DNA of 26,928 nucleotides from JASGDB01 sp049841315 (GTDB taxonomy: Bacteria; Bacteroidota; Bacteroidia; Flavobacteriales; Weeksellaceae), in NCBI GenBank assembly GCA_049841315.1, contig JASGDB010000043.1, forward strand, positions 1 to 26,928. Direction: 5' to 3'. The notes under the pieces are model-generated. The model was not told the origin of the DNA. It saw nothing but the letters and a program-made list of their open reading frames with translations, and made no database searches. Made by a program: the position numbers and the translations under genes. Numbering within the stretch: position 1 is the first letter of the stretch; each line of letters begins with the position of its first letter. Below, in pieces: positions 1-8,040 of this stretch.

Positions 1-219
1 GATTTTTTCCCAACATAATTTGCAAGGTTTTAAGGCTCTAATATACAAATTCTTGTAATATAAAACATCTATATTGAACTTTATTTTATTGATTGTTAAT
101 TAATTGTGTTATTTTAATGAGCGACTATTTATAATTTATTAATTATTAAAAAGAATTGATTTTTAAATACAACCGAACCTTTTTTTCACTAATTTGGCAT
201 GACCAAATAGTAATTTTTT
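1..219. other. AT-rich non-coding left edge with a short inverted repeat
   Basis: No convincing gene lies here. A 6-bp inverted repeat, ATTTGG at 192-197 and CCAAAT at 203-208 with a 5-nt spacer, sits 11 bp before the start codon of the first gene and could be an operator or a small leader hairpin. A minus-strand ATG at 14-16 would open a frame that runs off the window edge after a few codons, which is too little to call. The segment is as AT-rich as the mobile region that follows. Confidence 0.35.
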
Positions 220-1203
220 ATGATAAAAGATTTACAAGTTAGTTATTTGAATAATCTTAGAAACCCAAACTCAATTGTCAAAACTTTACAAGATATTTTT
301 GATGAAATCAAGAGTGACAAACATAAATTATTCACTATCGAATTAAATGACTTATATAAATCTGGGAATGAATTATATTCAATAAAGAAAAAGAATCTTC
401 CTGTAGTTACTTTTTGTGCCTTATTTGACGAAAATAATAGAAAAAAAGAAGGAATAATCCAATATAATAATATATTAGTTATTGATATTGATAAATTAGA
501 TACCCAAGAAATTGAACACATAAAAGAAACTCTCATTAAAGACAGTTTTATAATTGCAACATGGAATTCCCCATCTAACGCTGGATTAAAAGGTATTATA
601 AAGCTTAAATTCAATGATGTACAACTGACCAATGAAAACATTGATTTTCATCATAAAAGAGCATTTAGAAAGGCTTCAGATTATTTTTTAGAAAAATATA
701 ATATCGAAATTGATAAAAGTGGTAGCGACTATACCCGATTATGTTTTATTTCGTGGGATAAGAATATTACTATAAATAATTCATATTCTGAATTTGTAGT
801 TAATAATAATGAGTATATTGAATCAATAACAACCAAGTCTGTATCTAAGGAAAAAATAAATAAAGAAATTGGTGTAAAAAATAAATTTGTATTAAATAAT
901 ACTATTGGCAAAAACTCTCCATCCAATAAGAAAGAAATATTAAAAATTATAAATTTTCTCAAAAGAGAAAGGCAATCTATAACTAATTCTTATAATGATT
1001 GGCTACGAGTAGCATTTGGAATATCTAATACGTTTAACTTTGATTTAGGAAAAAAATATTTTATAGAATTGAGCAAAATGGATGGAGTTAAATTTAATGA
1101 ATCTGAATGTTTAACATTATTAGAAGAATGTTACTATAATTCAAAAGGAGCAATTAATTTTAATACAATAATTCATTTGGCGAAAGAAAAAGGATACAAA
1201 TAA
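220..1203 (+). CDS. VirE N-domain/PriCT-2-like primase-associated protein of a mobile element
   Basis: This 327-aa protein resembles the BT4734-like/VirE N-terminal family found in Bacteroidota mobile elements. Residues about 60-190 carry the family's recognisable pattern: a 'NNILVIDIDKL' strand with paired Asp residues, 'WNSPSNAGLKGIIKL' and 'SGSDYTRLCFISWD'. The last ~90 residues ('YNDWLRVAFGISN...GAINFNTIIHLAKEKGYK') look like a PriCT-2 primase C-terminal helical domain. The usual fusion to a helicase (D5/VirE P-loop ATPase) is absent, so this is either a stand-alone primase-like replication protein or a shortened one. The ATG at 220 follows a T-run with no Shine-Dalgarno sequence. Its stop codon abuts the first base of the structured RNA that precedes the reverse transcriptase, so read-through transcription of that RNA is possible. 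Family assignment is from memory of the sequence pattern. Confidence 0.7.
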   Translation: MIKDLQVSYLNNLRNPNSIVKTLQDIFDEIKSDKHKLFTIELNDLYKSGNELYSIKKKNLPVVTFCALFDENNRKKEGIIQYNNILVIDIDKLDTQEIEHIKETLIKDSFIIATWNSPSNAGLKGIIKLKFNDVQLTNENIDFHHKRAFRKASDYFLEKYNIEIDKSGSDYTRLCFISWDKNITINNSYSEFVVNNNEYIESITTKSVSKEKINKEIGVKNKFVLNNTIGKNSPSNKKEILKIINFLKRERQSITNSYNDWLRVAFGISNTFNFDLGKKYFIELSKMDGVKFNESECLTLLEECYYNSKGAINFNTIIHLAKEKGYK

Positions 1204-1354
1204 TAGCTAATAGAGAGTACCTAAACAGCGGTTAAGTTTATATTTAACAGGTTGTTAGTGTTGACACTGGAATCAAGATTGGAATAAGTGGCAGGAACTC
1301 CAAAGACTATGTCAGTATTTATGGTTAAAAATTCAGGGACTCTCTGTTTAGCTA
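1204..1354 (+). ncRNA. Structured RNA upstream of the reverse transcriptase, closed by a 17-bp stem
   Basis: Bases 1204-1221 pair with 1337-1354: seven pairs (1204-1210 with 1348-1354), a G-U pair (1211 with 1346), seven pairs (1212-1218 with 1339-1345) and two more (1220-1221 with 1337-1338), with single-base bulges at 1347 and 1219. Inside, 1224-1235 and 1244-1256 form a second hairpin of about 11 pairs with an 8-nt loop. The adjacent 1257-1268 forms a 4-bp hairpin with a TTGA loop, and 1279-1283 can pair with 1299-1303. The 3' foot of the closing stem ends 17 nt before the RT start codon. Retrons and the DRT2 and DRT9 systems place a structured template RNA in this position, so this is the likely partner or template of the RT. 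The pairing was read directly; its function and exact ends are inferred. Confidence 0.7.
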
Positions 1355-1371
1355 TCTAAATAAGGAATAAA

Positions 1372-3321
1372 ATGTTAAAAAATTATTTTACATATAAAAA
1401 AATTTTAATCTCAATTTGTAAAATTAGAGCCAAACAGGCAAAGCAAAGGAGCAAAAAACATTTAGTCCATCTTTTATCTTCAGACCCAAAAACAAATTAT
1501 CACCTTAACCACAAGAAAAATCAAAAAAACACAAATAAAGACTTAGAATTACTCAATTCTATATTGCCCCCACGTAGAAAATGGAAAACATTAAAAAAGA
1601 ACAGAAGATATATTAATAATCATCAAAAAATAGATAGCATAAAGTACAATACAGACTCTTTATATGAAACAATACGATATTATAAAGTAAAATATCCCAA
1701 TGAACCATTTATAATTAACCTAGATAAGTTTATTAAAGACATACAAGATTCTATTCTTAATCCTAAGTTTAGCTTTACTACCCCACAAATTATTCCTCAA
1801 GCTAAATCTAAAGGTCAATCAAAATGCCGTCCAATTGCATTGTTTAATCTAAAAGACAGAATCATAATAAGCCTAACTAATCAATATTTATCAAAATACT
1901 TTGATGGGCACTTTTATTCAGAGTCTCACGCATTCCGACCAAAGAGATTATATGATGACAAAAATATAAATACGTCTCATCACCATGCAATGGATTCTAT
2001 ATTGAAATATAAGTCGAAATACACAGGAAAGAAACTGTATGTCAGTGAATGTGATATTAGTAAATTTTACGATTCTGTCAATCATACTATTGTTAAAAAT
2101 TGCTTTAAAAAACTAGTATCTAAAAGCAATTCACCGATTGATTCAAATGCCGAAAGAATTTTTTATAAATATTTAGATTCATATTCTTTTATTCATAATG
2201 TCAAAATTTACAATAATCAAAAGAAATATTCAGAATATTGGAAACAACATAGAATTAATAACGGATATTTTGGATGGATTGATAAAGAACTGAAAGAACT
2301 AGAATATTATAAAAATATTAATCGTCATAGAATTGGAGTACCACAAGGAGGTGCAATATCAGGACTTATCGCAAATATGGTTTTACATTTTGCCGATATT
2401 GATTTAATAAAGAATAACGATAATAAGCTCCACTATGTAAGATTCTGTGATGATATGGTAATTGTTCACCCTTATAAGAAACGATGTAAAGAGTATTATG
2501 ATACATATAATAAAAGTCTAAAAAGACTAAAGCTTGTACCTCATCCGCCTGAAAATTTTAACTTTCAAAATAGAAGGGATTTAAAAAGGTTTTGGTCAGA
2601 AGAAATAAAATCAAAAAGTCCTTATAAGTGGTCAAATTCATCTTCCAATTCAACAAAATGGATTGGTTTTGTAGGATACGAAATTTCCTATAATAATGAA
2701 ATTCGGGTTAGGAAAAGGTCACTTAAGAAAGAAAAATTAAAGCAGAGAGAACTTGTTGAATTAACGCTAAATAGCCTAAAAAATGGACAAAGGAAGTCTA
2801 GAGATACAGTTATCGAGTCTGTATGTAACAGATTAATAGGAATGTCTGTCGGCAGAGTTAATATAAAAAATTATGATAAAATAGAAAATGATTTTTGTTG
2901 GGCAAAAGGTTTCAATAGACTCTCTAAAAACGCACATATTTCCCGACAATTAAAGAATTTGGACAAATATAGAAACAAACAAATTGCAAGACTAAAGCAA
3001 GTTCTTTCAAATACAAATAACAAAAAAGATATATTCATACCTAAATTTCTATTCTGCTGTATTCCCAAAGTATCCATTTTTGATTCAGAAGAAATTCGTA
3101 AAGAATTAGTATCTCTTAGAATATTATCTTCAAAGTTTAAATTGACAGCATCAAAGTATAAAGAAATCAAAGAAGATAATTTCAAATTACAGCTTAGTAA
3201 TAAACACATTCATAATGAAAGACTTATACTGATAACTTTATTAGCCTATAAAGACAAGGAAAGAAACGTAAATTATTATGGGAAACCTTTTAGTTATTAT
3301 TTTCATTTATTAGAAAAATGA
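1372..3321 (+). CDS. Reverse transcriptase of the defence-associated (DRT/unknown-group) type
   Basis: This 649-aa protein is RNA-directed DNA polymerase-like. RT blocks occur in order: 'CRPIALFNLKDR' (152-163), 'SHAFRPKR' (185-192), motif A 'CDISKFYDSV' (227-236), motif B 'GVPQGGAISGL' (322-332), motif C 'VRFCDD' with catalytic D360/D361, and 'KWIGFVGYEI' (429-438). A basic helical C-terminal region of about 200 residues follows with no domain I recognise. It lacks the YADD box and the size of retron RTs, has no X/maturase or HNH domain of group II introns, and lacks the DGR RT pattern. FCDD resembles the YCDD of DRT2-like enzymes. A structured RNA ends 17 nt upstream and a hairpin lies downstream, so RNA and RT form one unit. 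The N-terminus is very basic (KQAKQRSKKH), fitting RNA binding. The DRT subtype is not assignable by eye. Confidence 0.85.
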   Translation: MLKNYFTYKKILISICKIRAKQAKQRSKKHLVHLLSSDPKTNYHLNHKKNQKNTNKDLELLNSILPPRRKWKTLKKNRRYINNHQKIDSIKYNTDSLYETIRYYKVKYPNEPFIINLDKFIKDIQDSILNPKFSFTTPQIIPQAKSKGQSKCRPIALFNLKDRIIISLTNQYLSKYFDGHFYSESHAFRPKRLYDDKNINTSHHHAMDSILKYKSKYTGKKLYVSECDISKFYDSVNHTIVKNCFKKLVSKSNSPIDSNAERIFYKYLDSYSFIHNVKIYNNQKKYSEYWKQHRINNGYFGWIDKELKELEYYKNINRHRIGVPQGGAISGLIANMVLHFADIDLIKNNDNKLHYVRFCDDMVIVHPYKKRCKEYYDTYNKSLKRLKLVPHPPENFNFQNRRDLKRFWSEEIKSKSPYKWSNSSSNSTKWIGFVGYEISYNNEIRVRKRSLKKEKLKQRELVELTLNSLKNGQRKSRDTVIESVCNRLIGMSVGRVNIKNYDKIENDFCWAKGFNRLSKNAHISRQLKNLDKYRNKQIARLKQVLSNTNNKKDIFIPKFLFCCIPKVSIFDSEEIRKELVSLRILSSKFKLTASKYKEIKEDNFKLQLSNKHIHNERLILITLLAYKDKERNVNYYGKPFSYYFHLLEK

Positions 3322-3350
3322 TTACAACAAGCCATTTCCAATAAATATTA

Positions 3351-3375
3351 TAATACGACACCTTTTGTCGTATTA
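3351..3375 (+). terminator. Hairpin downstream of the RT gene
   Basis: A perfect 10-bp stem (3351-3360 with 3366-3375) has a 5-nt CCTTT loop and is followed by CTTTTAT. It lies 29 bases after the RT stop codon and probably ends or processes the RNA-RT transcript. The T-run is short, so partial read-through into the Mrr-like gene is possible. Confidence 0.55.
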
Positions 3376-3454
3376 CTTTTATATGTTTGCCAAAATAACA
3401 TCGTGGATGAAATCTAAGGAAAGACCATATTAAAATTTATAAAATAGTTAAACA

Positions 3455-4279
3455 ATGAATGAGCTAAACAATAATTCTGAGTGGATAAAAAAAATATCTT
3501 CCATTTATAGCAATCCTCTTCAAAAACAAATGGAATTAATAAATCAATCCATTGGAAATAAAATATATCCAAATTTAGAATGGTTAAAAAAAATTCATAA
3601 AATAAATGTTAGTAAACCAATCAGTGAATTATCTAAAATTGCTTTTCCTCATAATGATTATCAAATAGCTTTTAAATCAATAGAAACGAGTCTAAATCAA
3701 AATCCGCTAAAAGAACTTATTGATAGTTTACAAATTCGAAGTTATGATTTTGCTGAACTAATCGAAAATTTTGATGAAGATGAAACAAAAGAATCTTTGA
3801 TAATTGAGCCATCTGTAAAAAGTATTATTATTGATACTAGCTATCAAATTAAAGATATTTTGTATGAGATATATTTTAATAACGAAAAACTTTACAAAAT
3901 CTCCCCAAGAGAATTTGAAAAGGTTGTTGCAGAACTTCTGTATAATAATGGTTTTGAAGTTGAGATTACAAAGCAGACTAGAGATAATGGTTATGATATT
4001 TTAGCTCTGAAACATATTGATAATTTAAGCCCTATTAAATATTTAGTTGAATGTAAAAGATATAAGCCTAGCAGAAAAATTGGCGTAGAAATAATTAGAA
4101 GCTTCAAAGAAGTTATACAAACTGAACAAGCTAATAAAGGATTAATAGTGACCACCTCCTATTTTACAGCAGATTCAATAAAAAAACAAAATGAAACACC
4201 ATATCTTTTGGATTATAAAGATAAAGATGAATTAATTAATTGGGTTAATGAATATTACATACAGAAGCATTTTTATTAA
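3455..4279 (+). CDS. Mrr-type restriction endonuclease-like protein
   Basis: This 274-aa protein has a C-terminal PD-(D/E)XK nuclease domain of the Mrr_cat type. 'PREFEKVVAELLYNNGFEVE' (151-170) opens the fold, D181 sits in 'RDNGYDILAL', and E199/K201 sit in 'VECKRYKP'. A conserved tail 'NKGLIVTTSYFTADS' (227-241) is typical of the family. All expected catalytic residues are present. The N-terminal ~145 residues are polar and helical and I do not recognise them; they may be a sensor or targeting domain. The gene lies between the RT and a Cys/His-rich protein on the same strand, 133 bp after the RT and 52 bp before the next gene, in the AT-rich mobile segment. A role in nucleic-acid degradation during defence is inferred from context. 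Confidence 0.8.
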   Translation: MNELNNNSEWIKKISSIYSNPLQKQMELINQSIGNKIYPNLEWLKKIHKINVSKPISELSKIAFPHNDYQIAFKSIETSLNQNPLKELIDSLQIRSYDFAELIENFDEDETKESLIIEPSVKSIIIDTSYQIKDILYEIYFNNEKLYKISPREFEKVVAELLYNNGFEVEITKQTRDNGYDILALKHIDNLSPIKYLVECKRYKPSRKIGVEIIRSFKEVIQTEQANKGLIVTTSYFTADSIKKQNETPYLLDYKDKDELINWVNEYYIQKHFY

Positions 4280-4331
4280 CAAATATGACCGCAAATAAAA
4301 ATAATTTTGAATTTATAACATTAAAACTAAT

Positions 4332-5369
4332 ATGAATATTGATGATTTTAACAGGTTCAAAGAGAAAACAAAAGTAATAAGTCGCATAAAAGAATGTTTT
4401 CATCATAAAAAAGAGGATTGCAAAGGCAGAATAAAACAAGCTCATAGTATTCAAAGAAATGGACGATTATCAATTATTGAAAATGAGGTAAATAAAAATT
4501 TATGTCTTTATTGTTTTACAAATTTTGTATCTAATGAAGATTTAGTTATGGCAGATTTAGTTCCAATCGGAAAAAAAGAAGCATCAACTTTTTTTGGTTT
4601 TTGCGATTATCATGATACAACTTTGTTTTCTCCTATTGAAAATTTCAGATTTGATATAGATTCTGATGAACATCTTTTTTTACATTCATATAGATCATTT
4701 GCACATTCATATCACAAGAAAAAAGAAGAACTAAATTATTGGCAAAATCATCATCAAAATCATATTGGAAATAAGTTATCATACTTTACACGAGTATCCA
4801 TGATATATGGAAATAAGACAGCTCTAAACGAATTAGAAAAATCGAAAATGTTTCTTGATAAGGCAATAGAAAACAAAAAATATGATTCTCTTGAGTATTT
4901 TGTTTATGAAAAAGAGGGATTGTTCCCTTTTGCTGTATCATCACAAATGAGTCCGAAGGTCACATATAATGGTATTTCTATGAATAATCATGATGACCCT
5001 AATATTCCCTATGAAAACCCAATAATAACATTCTTACCTGATAAGGAAAGTACTTTTGTCATCATTGCAGCTTTTCCACATGAATCGAAATCAGTAAAAT
5101 TAATTAACGAGTTATCGAACCTTAATGATTTAAATGTAGAACATGCTATCACTTCATTAATTATCGCAAATTGTGAAAATACTTTCTTTTCCCCATTATT
5201 TTGGAATAGCCTTTCGAAAATTTTCCAAAAAAGACTGCTTAGTGAGTTCAGTGACAATACAGCATCTGATAAATACAGAACAAAATTTTTCAAAAGTTCA
5301 TTCAATTTTTTCGATGATAAATTTGAAATCAACAACCTAAAAAAAAATGCAGGTAGTATCACTAATTGA
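4332..5369 (+). CDS. Unrecognised Cys/His-rich protein next to the Mrr-like nuclease
   Basis: This 345-aa protein belongs to no family I can name. The N-terminal third is rich in possible metal ligands: C22, H24/H25, C30, H38 in 'AHSIQRNGRL', C58, C61, then 'FFGFCDYHD' with C91 and H94. The spacing suggests a zinc-stabilised fold, perhaps HNH-like, with 'AHSIQ' as a candidate active-site strand. A second His cluster (H113, H118, H125, H128, H140, H141, H144) follows. The C-terminal half has no motifs and no membrane segment. It starts with ATG 52 bp after the Mrr-like gene, so the two are probably cotranscribed, and a bidirectional hairpin follows. It may be an effector or sensor of the same defence module; this is context-based inference. 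Confidence 0.65.
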   Translation: MNIDDFNRFKEKTKVISRIKECFHHKKEDCKGRIKQAHSIQRNGRLSIIENEVNKNLCLYCFTNFVSNEDLVMADLVPIGKKEASTFFGFCDYHDTTLFSPIENFRFDIDSDEHLFLHSYRSFAHSYHKKKEELNYWQNHHQNHIGNKLSYFTRVSMIYGNKTALNELEKSKMFLDKAIENKKYDSLEYFVYEKEGLFPFAVSSQMSPKVTYNGISMNNHDDPNIPYENPIITFLPDKESTFVIIAAFPHESKSVKLINELSNLNDLNVEHAITSLIIANCENTFFSPLFWNSLSKIFQKRLLSEFSDNTASDKYRTKFFKSSFNFFDDKFEINNLKKNAGSITN

Positions 5370-5385
5370 ATTTAATACGAAAGAT

Positions 5386-5449
5386 ATAATAAAAATGATT
5401 GGTAAAACCTCAAAAGCACCAGTACAGTAATACCAATCATTTTTATTAT
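5386..5449. terminator. Perfect 19-bp inverted repeat between convergent genes
   Basis: Arms 5386-5404 and 5431-5449 are perfect complements, separated by a 26-nt loop. The arms are A-rich then T-rich at the outside, so the structure could terminate both the plus-strand Cys/His-rich gene (stop at 5369) and the minus-strand replication-like gene (stop at 5492). The loop is unusually long for a simple intrinsic terminator. Confidence 0.6.
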
Positions 5450-5491
5450 TTTGGATTAATACATTTCCGCTAATTATACAATGTCCGTAAC

Positions 5492-6388
5492 CTAATTATC
5501 TAATAACTCTGTAAACTTATTATCCATAAGGGTTAAGAGTATTTTTTTATGTTCCACTATTTTTTTTCTCTCAAAATATGGATAAACTTTTTTTGACTCT
5601 GATTTGAACTCATCTTTATCCAATTCTGCCCAATATTTATGGTTACAATATTCATATAATCTCTTTTTTATATATGGTGAAAAACGACTATCTTCAATCC
5701 TATCAATACACATTAATTTAAAATTTACTAAACTATAAAGTTTATCATATAAGAAAGTGAGGTTATCTTTATCTCTTAAATGATTCAACACAATAATTCC
5801 ATTTTTATTAAAATCTCTCTTATCTAAAAATTTAACTTCAATTCTCAAAATATTTGCACCATTACATTGTTGCCTACCCTTATGATAAATTCTAAGTCTA
5901 TAATTACCTTTGCTAAATTTTTTATATACCTGTTCTTCACTTGGAGGAGGTGCTAATGATGCTGGACAGAAATCATACAATACACTTTCATTTAATATAA
6001 AATGGTCTAAATCGAAGGGAACTGTTAAATTTAAACCAAACTCCAAACATTGTGAGAGTGGTAAATTTCCGACAGGATACTTGATTTGTTCTTCCAAAAA
6101 TTCAATAGACCTAACAAAAGATGAATGGTTAAAGTCATTATAATTTCCGTCAATTCCATATACCATTTTATTATAAAAATGATGAATAGAATTGTGTAAA
6201 TAGGCTTGTTTATCTGTAACTTTAAATTCCATATTCTCAAAGTATTTTTTATAAGTTTCAGTCACTATTTTTTCATTAGTTACCTTATCAAGTCGATAAT
6301 GGCAGGTTTTTTCGAGATTATAATTTTCATTCATTATCTCAAAAATTTCATTTTTATCAGGAAAATATGTTTTAATATAATCAATCAT
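5492..6388 (-). CDS. Phage/plasmid gene II/X-like replication protein of a mobile element
   Basis: This 298-aa protein begins 'MIDYIKTYF', a start I associate with a family common on Bacteroidota integrative elements and loosely related to filamentous-phage gene II/X replication initiators. The middle carries the family-like blocks 'LPLSQCLEFGLNLTVPFD' (about 111-128), 'YRLRIYHKGRQQ' and 'NILRIEVKFLDKRDFNKNG'. The lysine-containing 'YHKG' and the 'EVKF' strand would be core elements. I cannot identify the nicking tyrosine with confidence. The start codon lies 17 bp after the stop of the upstream HTH gene, so the two form an operon on the minus strand. Together with the VirE/PriCT-like gene this suggests that the element encodes replication functions. 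Assignment is tentative. Confidence 0.5.
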   Translation of the reverse strand: MIDYIKTYFPDKNEIFEIMNENYNLEKTCHYRLDKVTNEKIVTETYKKYFENMEFKVTDKQAYLHNSIHHFYNKMVYGIDGNYNDFNHSSFVRSIEFLEEQIKYPVGNLPLSQCLEFGLNLTVPFDLDHFILNESVLYDFCPASLAPPPSEEQVYKKFSKGNYRLRIYHKGRQQCNGANILRIEVKFLDKRDFNKNGIIVLNHLRDKDNLTFLYDKLYSLVNFKLMCIDRIEDSRFSPYIKKRLYEYCNHKYWAELDKDEFKSESKKVYPYFERKKIVEHKKILLTLMDNKFTELLDN

Positions 6389-6405
6389 TTTAGATAAAAT
6401 TTAAG

Positions 6406-6786
6406 TTAAACATATTTTCTTGCATCAAATGAACGATTCATTTCAGCATTAATCATCGATAAAGATTTGTACTGTATTCCAGAAATAATTTCCTGAATTA
6501 ATTCTTGCTTTAAAATGAAAAATTTATTGGTAATACTGCATTTGTAAGCAGGAATCAATCCTAAATTAATCTTATCTCTCACTACCCTCTCATTCATATC
6601 AAGAAGTTCTGCAACGTCTTTAATATTCAACACATCTTTTGTAGTTGAAAGATTTTCTGCCTGAAATAATCTTTCCGAATAATCATCCAAAAGTTCGGTT
6701 ACTTTTGTTTGTACCAATTCTTCAATTAACAAATTGAAGTTTCCTGTATGGCTGGTTTTCGCCGTATGAATTTTTTTATTATTCAT
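6406..6786 (-). CDS. Excisionase-like helix-turn-helix protein
   Basis: This 126-aa protein has an HTH_17/MerR-like domain at about residues 53-95. 'LNIKDVAELLDMNERVVRDKI' forms the helix-turn-helix, and 'GLIPAYKCSITNKFFILKQEL' forms the wing typical of excisionase-family proteins. The N-terminal half is a charged helical segment that may dimerise. It heads a two-gene minus-strand operon with the replication-like protein and is separated from the integrase group by a strong terminator. Such small proteins regulate replication or excision of Bacteroidota integrative elements; the specific role here is inferred. Confidence 0.7.
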   Translation of the reverse strand: MNNKKIHTAKTSHTGNFNLLIEELVQTKVTELLDDYSERLFQAENLSTTKDVLNIKDVAELLDMNERVVRDKINLGLIPAYKCSITNKFFILKQELIQEIISGIQYKSLSMINAEMNRSFDARKYV

Positions 6787-6829
6787 ACAGTCGCTCCAAC
6801 AAAACCCTTTCTGTTATGCCAAAAATGAA

Positions 6830-6857
6830 AAAACTCCGAATGTTTATTCGGAGTTTT
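6830..6857 (-). terminator. Strong intrinsic terminator of the integrase operon
   Basis: A 12-bp perfect stem (6830-6841 with 6846-6857) with a GTTT tetraloop is flanked by an A-run on the left and T-run on the right, so it can work in both directions. On the minus strand it lies 116 bp after the 355-aa gene and before the next gene's start, which insulates the integration operon from the replication operon. Confidence 0.85.
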
Positions 6858-6972
6858 AATTTATTGATTAACAAATATTTATTGGATTAAAATATTTTTA
6901 ATTTTCATTTTTTAAACCATAGATTCAGGAAAAATAAAAAAAGTTGATTTTTTTTTGAGGTATGGAGTTCAG

Positions 6973-8040
6973 TTATGCTCTTATTTGATTAATGAGAAAA
7001 TAAAAGACAGATTCCAAATCTTGATTGGTTTTAAAATCTGTAGATTTTTTCTTATTTCCCAACTCTTTAAAATCAATATCAGAATCACCTAAAAGAAAAT
7101 AATCAGCTAATATTTTCCAGTGTTTACCCTCTGCATCTTCAATTATTTTATTTTCCTGCATAACAGTATATAATGTCTTTAATGCGGTGAGGCTTTTCAG
7201 CCAAATTATTTTATTAAATTCCCTTCTTTTATTATTAAACAAGTCATCAATTTGTTCATAAGTAGTAATATCAGAAACAAATCCCTCATTTTTAAGATTC
7301 TTGTGAATAGAATCAATAACCATTCTTCTTGCTTCCATATCTGATAAATTTTTCCAATTTTTTCGTACAGCAAATCTAAACGACTGAACTTCTTTTTTTG
7401 ACGGATATACTATATTTTTTATTTTTTCAAAATTTTCATTAGAAAGGTAATCTATAAAATTTGAATAAAAATCTCTGAAAATCTCAATATAGACTTCCTT
7501 AATAACATTTCCGTATTTTGCGAAAACATTACGCTCTTTTCTTATTGCTTTATCTAATTCTTCAAAATCATTTAATAAAAATTCTGAAAGATTATTGATG
7601 TACTTATATTTATGTCTTACAATAGTATATTCATGTCTCAATAATGTTTGTGAATCATTTTTAGTTTTCTGAAGTGCATTATAAAGTTCTTGAAAAAAAG
7701 AAATGTTTTTGTATGAGCCATCAACTTGTACTCTCATTATTCCTTCTGATTTTGCTTCAAAACTATAATCATGAATGTTAAGAAAATAGTGAAATGCAAT
7801 CAGGTAAAAATAATCACCCCTTAAAAAAATATTCTTAAATTTTTCAAAGTTGTCATCTGTTATTCTTGTTTCATCCAAATTAAGTCCCGTTAATTTTTTT
7901 TTCTGTAAAAAGAAATACTTAATCTCCTTAAATGGATAAATAGCATCTTTTAAATTTGGATTTTCAAAACTAAAAGATTCTTCAAAAATTGACGAAAATT
8001 CAAAATCCAAACTATTGATTGGCAAAAAATCTATATTCAT
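6973..8040 (-). CDS. Unknown protein translationally coupled to the integrase
   Basis: This 355-aa protein has no motif I recognise. It is charged, without signal peptide or membrane segments, and appears mostly helical; the blocks 'LLRHEYTIVRHKYKYINNLSEF' and 'KIIWLKSLTALKTLYTVMQEN' are typical of a helical protein. Its ATG overlaps the integrase stop as ATGA, which implies translational coupling and therefore a related job. Proteins of similar size, such as RteC-like proteins, accompany tyrosine recombinases in Bacteroidota elements. I infer a recombination or excision accessory role, without family support. It ends 116 bp before a strong terminator. Confidence 0.6.
   Translation of the reverse strand: MNIDFLPINSLDFEFSSIFEESFSFENPNLKDAIYPFKEIKYFFLQKKKLTGLNLDETRITDDNFEKFKNIFLRGDYFYLIAFHYFLNIHDYSFEAKSEGIMRVQVDGSYKNISFFQELYNALQKTKNDSQTLLRHEYTIVRHKYKYINNLSEFLLNDFEELDKAIRKERNVFAKYGNVIKEVYIEIFRDFYSNFIDYLSNENFEKIKNIVYPSKKEVQSFRFAVRKNWKNLSDMEARRMVIDSIHKNLKNEGFVSDITTYEQIDDLFNNKRREFNKIIWLKSLTALKTLYTVMQENKIIEDAEGKHWKILADYFLLGDSDIDFKELGNKKKSTDFKTNQDLESVFYFLINQIRA

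Noticed and set aside
1..16. Start of a minus-strand gene at the left edge
   Set aside because: An ATG at 14-16 gives only about five codons in the window and no supporting promoter could be established.
1204..3321. Classical retron (msr-msd with a1/a2 repeats)
   Set aside because: The flanking complementary arms look like a1/a2, but the RT is too long, has FCDD instead of YADD, and I did not find the retron-specific NAxxH and VTG motifs.
1372..3321. Group II intron maturase or diversity-generating RT
   Set aside because: No maturase X domain or HNH, no intron domain V/VI hairpins nearby, and no template/variable repeat pair; motif B is GVPQGGAISG, not the DGR type.
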